DNA from: Triplophysa rosa | Lineage: Eukaryota > Chordata > Actinopteri > Cypriniformes > Nemacheilidae | Direction: 5' to 3' | DNA length: 64,000 nt | NCBI RefSeq assembly: GCF_024868665.1 | Contig: NC_079904.1 | Coordinates: forward strand, 5,719,807-5,783,806 | Shown: piece by piece, positions 47,441-57,475 of the stretch | Layout of the letters: each line of letters begins with the position of its first letter | Numbering within the stretch: the first letter of the stretch is position 1 | Made by a program: the position numbers and the translations under genes | Notes under the pieces: generated by a model | Database searches by the model: none | Seen by the model: the letters and a program-made list of their open reading frames with translations, nothing else | What the model was told of the DNA's origin: nothing

Positions 47441-48860
47441 AACTATCAATCGTTTTTGTTTTTCGTGCCGATCGTCCACGACTTCATCGACTAAGGCATT
47501 TTAAGGTATTTTAATGAAATTTCTGAATGGAATAATCACTTCTTGAGTTAATAGTGTGAATAAAGAAGCATACAGCATATGTCAGCGCAGAGATCTTTAC
47601 AGCAGTGCTTCAGCTAAATACTCCATTATCCTCACAACACAGCGTGTTTTATTGAGAAAGTATCTGGCAAGAAAATAAATGTTAATGCAAGTACCTAAAT
47701 CAAGCCATTATTCCGGAAATGTTGAGGCGTGCTGCTATAGGTCAGGATTAGGACACATACATTTGGAGGATTAGGACACATACTGTACATTTGGTTATCT
47801 AAGTCTAACTGAAGCGAGTCAGGGGTGAGGAAAACATACTATGCAATTGTCTGGCAAAATACTTATTACAAGAATGATGAGAACTTTATTTTAAACCTCT
47901 TGCAGGAAATTATAACGATTTGCAATTTGCATTAGCGAAACGGTGCATTTACAGCTGCTCCACAAAATTAATCCCTGACTCGAATAAATTACTTTACAGA
48001 AAATGTTTTCGGTTGTTATTCAATGTAACTAAACCATTGGGAAATGAATGTACAAGACTGACAGATCAATAAAAATGGGGGAAAAAAATGTTATAAAGAA
48101 AGAAAATTGGAACTTGAAGGCTGTATTCTTATACAATTTAAAAAGACTTGAAGCAGTATTATACAGTAAAGCGCATTATACATTTCCTTGAAAGCTCAGA
48201 ATGTGAATTACAAAAATTACGAAGTCAACTTCTAAAGTTGCCGTCTAATTTCATTACATACTGTATCTGCATGATTATTGATGGTTGTTCCACTAAAATG
48301 AAGATACCGTTTAACAGTATCAGTTGTGACATTCATTCTCAACAGTTCCATACTTCACTCAATACTGCTCATCACAACTACGGTTTCAATTTAAAAGTGT
48401 GTGAGTATCAGGGCCGGGTCTAGGGGGGCCATTTACCCTAAAGATTTTGTTGCTTGATAGACGCTACAAACTAATATTTTCACATTTGTCATTTAAACAG
48501 TGAACCACACGCCCATCAACAAGTTTTCTTCCTTCTGTTCTTCAAATGTATATTTCTGCAAGCCCACGTCTCTGTGTCTGACAGGTAACGCGCATGTTGC
48601 TGTGTCTGACGAACAGGTCGCGCGGGTGCGCGCATATGGCGGGCATTTATCATCGCTGGCAAACAATATGACATGATTGCAGTTTTGATTGTATAGATAT
48701 AGATTAATATCCACTCACATCCAGGAGTGAGTAATCCTGCTTCAGATGATTCAGATCGTGCTGCGAACTGAACAAATCATTTGAACTGATTCATTAGCCC
48801 ATTCAAATGGTTTTGCCCATTGTTCAATTATGCTTTCAAAAGAATCGACTCAAAAGAATC
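47441..48860. other. Intergenic, mixed repeat debris
   Basis: No gene. CAGGGCCGGGTCTAGGGG at 48409 resembles a hAT-type terminus but its partner was not found. A CpG-rich patch lies at about 48570-48660. Confidence 0.3.
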
Positions 48861-48939
48861 GATCACTCAGGAATGCCCGTAAAAAGAGACGACAACCTTG
48901 AAATAAACAACACGTTTTAAAAAGCATATTTTAAAATGA

Positions 48940-49118
48940 AATAACGAAGGAACGTCACGCAATGTAACGAAGTAAAAGTACAGATTTTCTATTAGAAATT
49001 TACTCAAGTAAGAGTAAAAGTACACACTTTTCATTTTACTTAAAAAGTACATATTTTCCAAAATGTTACTCAAGTAAATGTAACGAAGTAAATGTAGCTC
49101 GTTACTACCTACCTCTGT
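48940..49118. repeat. Repeat ending GTTACTACCTACCTCTG
   Basis: Carries repeated TTTACTCAAGTAA words and ends GCTCGTTACTACCTACCTC then TG. Its reverse complement, CAGAGGTAGGTAGTAACGAG, is the start of a common fish DNA transposon family. The other end is not clear. Confidence 0.5.
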
Positions 49119-50243
49119 CTACGGCAGTAAAAGCGGAAACCGAGGGAGAGACACGCCAGAGACTGTGTTATTAGGGAGAGGCAAGGTCTGGAGAAAGCGT
49201 AACGGCTTACACGAATCACATGAGGCACCTCAGCCAATACTATAACAGCCTCTAGTCTCCTTTCCTGCATTCCACTGAAGGTTGCAGGCTTTCCATCTAG
49301 TGTCTTTGGTAACGCGGATATGACGCCATTGACAGGCGACTGCCAGACCCGGTCCGTGTCACTGGTTATAATGGCGATTATGTCATGATTTACAAATAGT
49401 TGGAAACATTTGAGATATTCAACTGAACAAAATATATAACACTGGCCTAGTGGTTTTAGGATATTTTACTGCAAAAATGTTACGTATTATACCTATAAGC
49501 ATTGAAGAGAAATAATCCCATCTGAATATATCTGGAACACAGACATATTCATCCGCCTATTTATAACTGTGGACGGCTGTTAAGTGCATCAGGGTAAAAC
49601 CTGTCATTTAAGCATTTCTATAGATGTCTGCAGTATTCCAACCTACTGTGTTTGAGTAATATTAAACATTCCTTTGCTTGCATTAAAAGGATGAGTCTCG
49701 TTGACAGCATGAAATGGTTTAAACATCTGTATGTGCTCATAAAATTTTCCATTCGAGAAACCCATCAGCAAATTATTCAACTCTATTACAGGGGACTGAA
49801 AGCAATCTGAATAAATTCACCAGTGAATAAATATCACACATTGCCCTCACTTATGTAAGTACATTGCCAAAAAATGTGCACTGTTTAAGTGCTGTCACAG
49901 TTCCAAAGAATTTCGAGATGGCTTTGATGAAGCTATTAAAGGTCATTTGGAAATTGGAAGAGTAAGAAAGCAAGTGTACTTGAGGCACATCAGAAATGTT
50001 TTGACTGCAGTTTAGACAAATAGGGATTCAACTTAATCAATGGTAACAAATACAATTTCTGTTTTCTGACCCCCTTTTTTAAAATAAATATTATAAACAA
50101 ATGGTAGAAAGAGTATTTTCGACCCAGCATTGGGTCAAAAAGGAACAAACCCAACAATTGGGTTAAATAGCCCAGAATATATTTATACTTGAACCAACCA
50201 TGGGTTAAAGCCACAATATGGAATAATTTTGTTATGAAATATC

Positions 50244-50337
50244 TAGGGATGCACTGAATGTTCGGCCACCGAATGTGTGAAATGGCCGAATAAATTTTAC
50301 CGAACATGACTCGTGATACGATCAAGCAGCAACCAGC

Positions 50338-50371
<34 letters not shown>

Positions 50372-50663
50372 GCGTGCGCTTTATTACTGCCGCAAACATT
50401 TTGGCAGTGCATGTGTGTGAGTGTGCGTGTGTGCGGAGCATTTTAAAGTGTCAGAGAAAGACACAGCACAGAAAAGCACAAATTATACAAATTATAAAAA
50501 GCACATTTTGACTATTCAGTTTGTACAATAGTGAAAAAAATAGCTTAATAAATAGAAGAAATGCAAAAAACCATGTTCCGTGTTCGGTATTATTCGGCCT
50601 TCGGCCAAGTGTTTCACATCATGTTCGGCTTCGGCCAAGAATTTTCGTTTCGGTGCATCCCTA
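50244..50663. mobile_element. hAT non-autonomous element with perfect 8-bp duplication (short form)
   Basis: TAGGGATGCAC...GTGCATCCCTA, 420 bp, flanked by GAAATATC at 50236-50243 and 50664-50671. Contains a GA microsatellite (about 50341-50368) and GGCCGAA/TTCGGCC words. It is an internally deleted relative of the 971-bp copy at 55522-56492. Confidence 0.9.
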
Positions 50664-50930
50664 GAAATATCCAAAAATTACTTGCACGGTGTGATATATT
50701 TCATGCAGTTGTGTACTTACATTATCCCAAATGTTCCCAAGAATGTGCAAATCCAGAGAAATTCCTATTTAAAATAATGGCCCGTCCCTTGTCTCCCTTG
50801 TATTTGTCGCATATTAGTGACTTAATATCCGCTGCACCGCACTAGCTTCCGGTTGTAGAAACTACGGCAACACGCAAATGCGGAAGTGGTTATACAGCAT
50901 CTGGGACGCAGCATCTGTTGTTCTGTTATT

Positions 50931-51128
50931 ATGGATCACGATTACTCTTTGGCGATTTAAGGAAACCCAAAAAAGCGTAAACGTAGGCCAAATGAGGCAA
51001 GCAGGCTTGTGGACAAATTAAGAAATTAAACAAGGATTAATATCGGTGTGGCGTTTTCTAAATGGAGAGCGCTTCGCGACCAACTTGGACTCGACAGAGA
51101 CTACTCTCGCATGTGTTTTAATAGACAG
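50931..51128 (+). pseudogene. Decayed exon of a transposon-borne gene
   Basis: Frame of 66 codons from an ATG at 50931 to a GTAAGC donor at 51129, broken by two in-frame stops (TAA 50958-50960 and 51027-51029). The part between has PKKRKRRPNE, a nuclear-localisation-like basic stretch, and the part after the second stop reads RINIGVAFSKWRALRD. That pattern (R-I-N-I-G-x-A-F-x-x-W) recurs, as I recall, in many uncharacterised zebrafish proteins linked to mobile DNA. Its function is unknown to me. It lies within the TTAA element. Confidence 0.5.
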
Positions 51129-51675
51129 GTAAGCAATTTATTTTATTGTACACGAAATACTCATGCACAGATTATTTAAATAGTTATGAATGCAGTTACC
51201 CTATGAAATACAGTAGGCCTATATGTCGCACAAAATATGTAGCCAGTAACGTTACTTGTAAATACTACGGGTTCGTTCAAATTAATTTTTTAAACGATGA
51301 CTGTATGACTGTTTTAAACACGTAAAACTGTGTAGCATTACGCTACCAAATCAATTGACAAAGTCCAATATCAGTCGCGGGCTAACGTAGCATTACATTC
51401 CACGTTTCTTGCAAGCTAATTCATTACGATGACAAAATAAAATTCATTCATTACCTCGTCCGTGAACATGATGGGCGATCTCCATACGCCTCTGGATGGT
51501 GAAAACGACATGTCCCATAATTCCACTCTCCTACATAACATCATTTAGCTTCGCCTTTTGTTGTTGTTCCTGTAGTGCACCAACTAGCGGTCCAAATATT
51601 CCATATTGTGGCTTTAAAATAACCGATTTATAACCCAATGGTTGACACAACGCTGGGTTGAAAATAACCCAGCAT

Positions 51676-52418
51676 TTTTGTTTTTTGGGTGCAGATGCAG
51701 ACAGATTCAACAGAAACAATATATAATGCTGTGTATAAATTATAATACATAAACATATATTTATCAACTAGCTCACCTCCACAAAACCCCATCAAACTCC
51801 ATCTTAACTCAAAACAAAGCCTGGATAACATAAAAATAAAATCACATACCACCTAACTATCATTTAAAAGTCACTCGATGTGGATATTTTTGGCCTCAAT
51901 TGAGTGGTTTCAGAAATCTCCCAAATACGAGATGTCAGATTGCCCATCTAAGAGCGCATACCTGTATTACACAACCCTGCATTAAATTTGAAATAGTAGC
52001 ACTTTTGTACAGTAGTCAAGAAGACCAAGTTGTAGATCACCATTTTTTCTGACAGTTGAGCTGTTCAGAAAAACTAGAAACGAAAAGGAAAATAAGCATA
52101 ATTTAGAGTGCTGTATAATTTCACAACCAAATGATAAACCCTAATTAAACACAGACTATTTTGAATTTGAAAGAAAGTGAATATGATGGAAATAGGCTGT
52201 GACAATTTCAGGGCACATTTTTGTCCTTTGCACATTGAGACATTCAGAACAATGCAGCCCTACTCTATTACAGCTCTCTGCACATGACAGCTTCTCCTCC
52301 TACAAAAAATATTCGATAAACTTTTTCCATTTTCCTCTTTTTTTCAGTGTTGATGCATCTGTTTGGTAGGAAGTGTCGTGTTTGGCATACCCACTCAGGA
52401 AATGACATGAATCCAACT
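51676..52418. other. Intergenic, no gene seen
   Basis: AT-rich, no recognised repeat or coding signal. Confidence 0.3.
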
Positions 52419-52578
52419 TCATCCTCTCATAGGCCTTAAGGTGTCTTTCCCAGGCCAGTAAGCAATCAAATCCCCCCACTGAAAGCTGATCATGTCATAC
52501 ACGAAGGCCTTCGAGATCACTCTCATCACAGGCGACGCAACACCAAACAGCTTGCGATGTGCCTCACTGTGAGAAAAT
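52419..52578 (-). other. Exon-like open stretch, unrecognised
   Basis: On the minus strand a good acceptor-like TTTTCTCACAG is followed by an open frame reading EAHRKLFGVASPVMRVISKA, then FVYDMISFQWGDLIAYWPGK, and a stop at its low-coordinate end. The residue mix (buried hydrophobics, Trp, Tyr, few low-complexity runs) looks more protein-like than other frames nearby, and G+C is locally higher. I do not recognise the family. No donor is seen before the stop, so it could be a terminal exon, a pseudogene fragment or chance. Confidence 0.25.
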
Positions 52579-52658
52579 GTAATGCTGAGTTGAGAAATAA
52601 CATCCTGTGGCACGATTTGAGTTTCAGAACTGGTGAAGAAATCCGCTCTTGACTTCAA

Positions 52659-54039
52659 GAGTGTGTCTTACCAGATGTTACCAAGCTGGACGGGCCGGTA
52701 ATGCACACATATTTGTACATTTATAAAACAGAAAGAAAAATAGGTGTTTGAATGAAAAACAAGTCTGGAAATGATAAACTCAAATATGATTCAGATCATG
52801 GAAATAAAGTGAGATTGCAATTATAAAAAGATGGATTTGGTTGAGAAAATGCATTTAAGATTCAAGTGAGACAGAATGTTGAATAACTTTGGTTGAATCA
52901 AGTGCAAGCATCACTTCAATATTCAATTTCAAATGAACATTAAGCTTGGGAGCATCCAAGTCTAAGCAGCCCTCCGTGGTCTCGATTCTCTCACCTAGAG
53001 ATTAGGCTAAAAATTTTAAATTAATTTACATAATTGGCATTACACAAATATTAAACGATGCTGTCTCCCAAGGATACGCTGGAACTCTCGAATCTTCCAC
53101 TTGCGTGTTTTTTATCTCTGAACTGCAGACACAAATTAAAAACCCACAGCGATGCAACACTGTATTGTAATAAAAGTGGGTTCTCACAGGATTTAAGTTC
53201 TAATGAGGTTCCTAATGATATGAACAGAGACGCTCTCACACCAGTGACACGGATGATTTATTCATCAAATTCAGAACAATCGACTGGAATTTGGTGTTAT
53301 TAGTTGATAAATGGCTCTTATACTAATTTTCACCTCTCCTTCAAGGGCAGCTCTATAAAGATTGGTCAGGCCTCTGATTATTTAACATTTACTGTCATCT
53401 TCATCATCTCATCAATTAAATGTCATTACTCATCACCCAATTCTTGATATGGTTCAGAGGTGGAATTCTGTGCAGTGCATATATGTTTGTAGTAAGCGAC
53501 ACGTTTAGATGATTTAAAGTAACATTATTCAAAGGACATTTGGTAAGATTGAAGGGATCCAGCATTGAAAAGAACATCGATCTGCACAATTTTAAATGCA
53601 CATAAAAGCCACTGTTAACACAATTTTGCAAAGGTGGACATACAAATTTGCCTTAAAATAGACTTTATCAGATTTTGTTAAGGTAAGAAGATTTATCACA
53701 TAACCTTTCGCTCAGCTATATGAGTCATGAACAACAAAAGGCATTTTTTAAGCAACTAATGAGAACAATGGCACTGTATCACTATCTAGCTCTTTCACAA
53801 TAACATTTTGAAGAAGCCTTCGGGGATGCTGATGTAGGCCTACGTGGATTCTGCACCCACAGAACTCCTGTCATTCATAAACTCTCCAGCCCTTTGTGTT
53901 TATTTATTAAATATGTTATCTTATTGGATCAGCTACCAAGTGTAATGCTTGCAGCCTGTGCAATTTTATCACAATTTTATTACACTTTCATATACATTCT
54001 TTAAAAAAAGTGCTCTAAAAGGTTTTTCACAGCGATGCC
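52659..54039. other. Intergenic, no gene seen
   Basis: AT-rich and non-repetitive. No coding or repeat signal that I can support. Confidence 0.3.
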
Positions 54040-54289
54040 ATACACTCTTAAAAATTAAGGTGATTAAAGGGTTCTTCACAGCGATGCCATAGAAGAACCA
54101 TTTTTAGTTCCACAAAGAACCCTTCAGTCAAAGGTTCTTTAAAGAACCATCTCTTTCTTACTTTTTCTTTTTTTTATAACAACCTTTTTTCACCACAAAG
54201 AACATTTTGTGAAACAGAAGGGTTCTTCAGAAGTTAAAGGTCCTTTATGGTTCTTTATGGAAACAAAAGGTTCTTCTATGGCATCGAAG
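54040..54289. mobile_element. MITE with ACACTCTTAAAAAT end and GGTTCTT arms
   Basis: Left ACACTCTTAAAAATTAAGG. Multiple GGTTCTT / AAGAACC words face each other (GAAGAACCATTTTTAGTTCC, GGTTCTTTATGGAAACAAAA). It is the fuller copy of the element at 45340-45500 and abuts an Angel-like half on its right. Confidence 0.65.
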
Positions 54290-54462
54290 AACCTTCTGAA
54301 GCACAGTCTAATGGTGGCCAAGTACTGTTTGGTTACAAGCATTCTTACAAATATCTTTCTGTGTTTATCAGAACAAATCATTTTTTTCAGATTTGGAACA
54401 TTTCAAGGGTGAGTAAATGTTGCAAAGATTTTCCATTTTGGGTGAACGGATCCCTTAACATC
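54290..54462. mobile_element. Angel-like MITE, 3' half
   Basis: TACTGTTTGGTTACAAGCAT then CTTTCTGTGTTTATCAGAAC, AGGGTGAGTAAATG and TTTTGGGTGAACGGATCCC. Confidence 0.7.
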
Positions 54463-55281
54463 ACTTAACACACTCACAAGCAAAGCATGCTGGAAACTGA
54501 AAACCCCATGCCCTGTTTTAGCACACTCTGAAAAAAATTCACTCATGTTTATGGACATCAGGGATAAACTTATTCTAACTCAAGGGTTTAATAGATATCA
54601 AAAACAGAAATGAAATGCCCATGAGGCTACAAAGGTGTAAAAAATTCCCTTTAGCCACACGGAAATATGATAATATAATAAAAAGCATCATCACAATAGG
54701 CCACATGCTGTGTGCATGCTGTCAAATGTGTTTAACATCTCTTTGCAGCCGAGATGACGACCTGTCCACCTGGGAAGGTACAGAAAAACAAAGCCTTCAG
54801 TTTCGAAAGATGTCAATCTTCCTGACAGCACAATCTATCTTGGCCCACTTTGGACATTTATAGATCTGTACAGTTTGTATTCTGTCAGGACCCACAGATG
54901 AACAAATGATTTTAGTTGGTGGAGAAATGAAGACCCCAGAATATGATATTCCTCTAAAACATGTCTGCCTTGGAAGCATGCAAAATTCCACTGGATTTTA
55001 TTATGCTGTCATTTTTGATAACACCTTTCACTGGTGCAGGACTCTCAAAAGACTATCTCTTGACACATTGGTTTGACAGCTTTGTACCATAAGAAACCTT
55101 AAGTAACTATGAAAGTCAAAGGTTGTAAATCAGTCAAGTCGAAATCTAGACAGCACAACAAAGAATCATACAAATATATTGTGCTGACATTTTGTAGTGG
55201 GAGTTCTAAATAAAGTTATTAAACCAAAACATTGTTAGATTGTGTTTGGAAACTAAATTATAATTGAACTGCTTAATTTGT
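54463..55281. other. Intergenic, no gene seen
   Basis: AT-rich; nothing recognised. Confidence 0.3.
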
Positions 55282-55521
55282 TAGGTCTGCACGGTAATTT
55301 ATCGCGATACCACTAAATCCTATTGTAATCGAGCTGGCTGCGATATGCAATGTGTCGATATTTTTTTTAATGCGTAACGTTAGCTTGTCTGTGAAGCACG
55401 TCTCTGGGATCAGTAGGAAATGCTGCTCGATCTAAAAGCAGTGCGAGTTTGAGTCGCTTATAATGTGCATTTGAAAACGCAACACCCGTCAAACATGATC
55501 ATTATAAATATACTTTATTAT

Positions 55522-55627
55522 TAGGGAAAATAGCAAAGAACGCAAGTTCGGTGTTCGGCTGAATGTGTGAAATGGCCGAGTAAATTTTACCGAACATGAC
55601 TCGTGATACGATCAAGCAGCAACCAGC

Positions 55628-55661
<34 letters not shown>

Positions 55662-56492
55662 GCGTGCGCTTTATTACTGCCGCAAACATTTTGGCAGTGA
55701 GCGTGTGTGTGTGTGTGTGCATGGAGCATTTTAAAGTGTCAGAGAAAGACACAGCACGGGACTTAACGGAAGTAAATTTCCAAATGAAAGCGTCTTTAGC
55801 GGTCAGTAACATTACTTCAGACGGAAGCGGGCTGTCTGACAGTACGTTAGCCCCGCCGCTCGCGACATCATACAGTGGTCGCGTGCACACAGTTCCCTGT
55901 ACAAAACAACTTGTCAAAGTACTGTATGTTCTGTGCACCTTCTGAGAGAACAGTCAGCTTTTGTGGGCGGAGTTTGGAGGAGAGACGTGAACTGATATGG
56001 TTGTCAGTCAGCATCAGTCAGAATTGCTTGCATTGGATGTTTTTTTTTTCTTTAAATCTTTTTGCAATGTAGCCTATCATAATCCAACAGTCTTCTTTTA
56101 TTCGTATTTTTAGCTTATAGGCCTAATGTGGAATGACACTTTTTAATGAAGTGTTTTGTTGTAGGGGTACAGAGTAACTTACATTACATTCTTTTAGCAG
56201 TCAGTTATAGGCCTAATTAATATAGGCTATTCATGAAGGGAGAGGGCTCAATTTTTTGTTTGAATTTACTTTGTTTTGCTCAATTTTATATTAAGTTGTA
56301 TTGTATTTTATTGAAAAGCAAGACAAATTATAAAAAGCACATTTTGACTATTCAGTTTGTGCAATAGTGAAAAAAATAGCTTAATAAATAGAAGAAATGC
56401 AAAAAACCATGTTCCGTGTTCGGTATTATTCAGCCGAGCGTTTCCCACCATGTGCGGCTTCGGCCAAGAATTTTCGTTTCGGTGCATCCCTA
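55522..56492. mobile_element. hAT element with perfect 8-bp duplication (long form)
   Basis: TAGGG at the left and GGTGCATCCCTA at the right, 971 bp, flanked by TTTATTAT at 55514-55521 and 56493-56500. It shares its left part (from about 55559) and right end with the 420-bp copy near 50.2 kb and has about 550 extra internal bases. The extreme left end has lost the GATGCAC part of the inverted repeat. Contains GA (55630-55659) and GT (about 55700-55719) microsatellites. Confidence 0.88.
55721..55945 (+). pseudogene. Short coding remnant inside the long-form hAT
   Basis: Open frame of 74 codons starting MEHFKVSEKDTARDLTEVNF. The matching position in the short copy has lost the ATG and is cut by the internal deletion. 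It may be the start of a former transposase gene or may never have been coding. No hAT domain is recognisable. Confidence 0.25.
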
Positions 56493-56720
56493 TTTATTAT
56501 CATAAAACACCTGATGAGGCTTGAGTAACAGTGATAAAAAGATGTCCATAGGCATTTCCTAGATTCTAGAAGGTGTTATGGTCTTCTTCTGCAGTGCGTA
56601 TTTGGAGTTTCCGCACGAGAGCGCCCTCTGGCTTTCAGATGCAGCAGCATTTTCCCACTTCACTCAAAAGCTGTGCATAAATCACGTGATATTTATCGTC
56701 GGTTTATCGTGACAGCCCTA

Positions 56721-57235
56721 ACAGTAGAAGCTGTTAAACACTAAATTCATATAAAAAATAATAAAATGATAATTAAAATAATAATAATAAAATATAAAAA
56801 ATTAACCAAAAAATACAAAATAACATTTCCTGACCTCAGAAAGATATGCTGGACTATTGCACACACTATTGCTCGCCATGTGCACACTTTCACACTGCTG
56901 TTGCAGTCTAGCTAGGTTTAGCCACAAGCGGGACAAACTCATTTCAGATCCAAGGGCTATCAGTTTGTTGCATTTCCATATTTGCCCACTGGAGAAAATT
57001 AAGGGTTGTGGCGTTCTGACACTCAACAGATTCACTGTACAACATGCTAGTAGCTACAACATCTAATATGAGTCTTGATTTTGAAATAAAATAAAAAACT
57101 GTATGAGGATTTTAAACATATTCATAGCTTAACAAATTAAATGTACTAGTTTACCGTATGAATACATGTGTTCAATATAGGATAAATATATTTTGGCCAA
57201 GCACTGCTTGTATGGACAAGGACTAAAAGTAAACA
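56721..57235. other. Intergenic, no gene seen
   Basis: A/T-rich tract around 56750-56820, then unremarkable DNA. Confidence 0.3.
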
Positions 57236-57475
57236 TGACAATTCTGCGATCAGTTACTCACCGTCTTGTCATTTCAAACCTGTATGACTTTCTTTCTGTC
57301 GCAGAACACAAAAGAAGATATTTTGAACAAAGTTGGTAACCAAACAGTGTTTGCACCCATTCTTCAAAATATAGTCTTTTGTGTTCTGCAAAAGAAAGTC
57401 ATACATGTTTGAAATAACAAGAGGTGAGTAAATGAAGACAGAATTTTAATTTTGGGTGATTTTTCATTTGAAAGA
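57236..57475. mobile_element. Angel-like MITE
   Basis: AGTTACTCACCGTCTTGTCA, GTATGACTTTCTTTCTGTCG and AAAGAAAGTCATACATGTTT are the opposed arms. It ends near AATTTTGGGTGATTTTTC, and the final CCCTTTAA is lost. Confidence 0.75.

Larger units (their letters stand above)
50205..51617. mobile_element. TTAA-target DNA transposon (1.4 kb) with decayed ORF
   Basis: Left TTAAAGCCACAATATGGAAT and right ATTCCATATTGTGGCTTTAA are perfect inverted repeats. TTAA occurs at each outer edge, consistent with a TTAA target duplication (piggyBac or Kolobok type). It contains a hAT insertion (50244-50663) and a disabled exon-like frame (50931-51128) downstream of a CpG-rich patch. Confidence 0.7.
50122..51675. 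mobile_element. Outer MITE (ACCCAGC termini) holding two nested insertions
   Basis: The left part (ACCCAGCATTGGGTCAAAAA, CCAACAATTGGGTTAAATAG) and right part (AACCCAATGGTTGACACAAC, GCTGGGTTGAAAATAACCC) belong to one short element split at TTAA by the 50205-51617 element. Outer limits are approximate. Confidence 0.6.
55282..56720. mobile_element. Outer hAT-like element interrupted by another hAT
   Basis: Left TAGGTCTGCACGGTAATTTA and right CGGTTTATCGTGACAGCCC then TA are imperfect inverted repeats (TAGG-CTG-CACG-TAA). After removing the nested 971-bp element and one copy of its duplication, about 460 bp remain. No target duplication is visible at the outer edges. Confidence 0.6.

Noticed and set aside
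49990..50412. Minus-strand frame of 140 codons with Ser-Leu repeats, and a similar one at 55502-55938
   Set aside because: Ser-Leu runs are translations of the GA microsatellite in the hAT copies.
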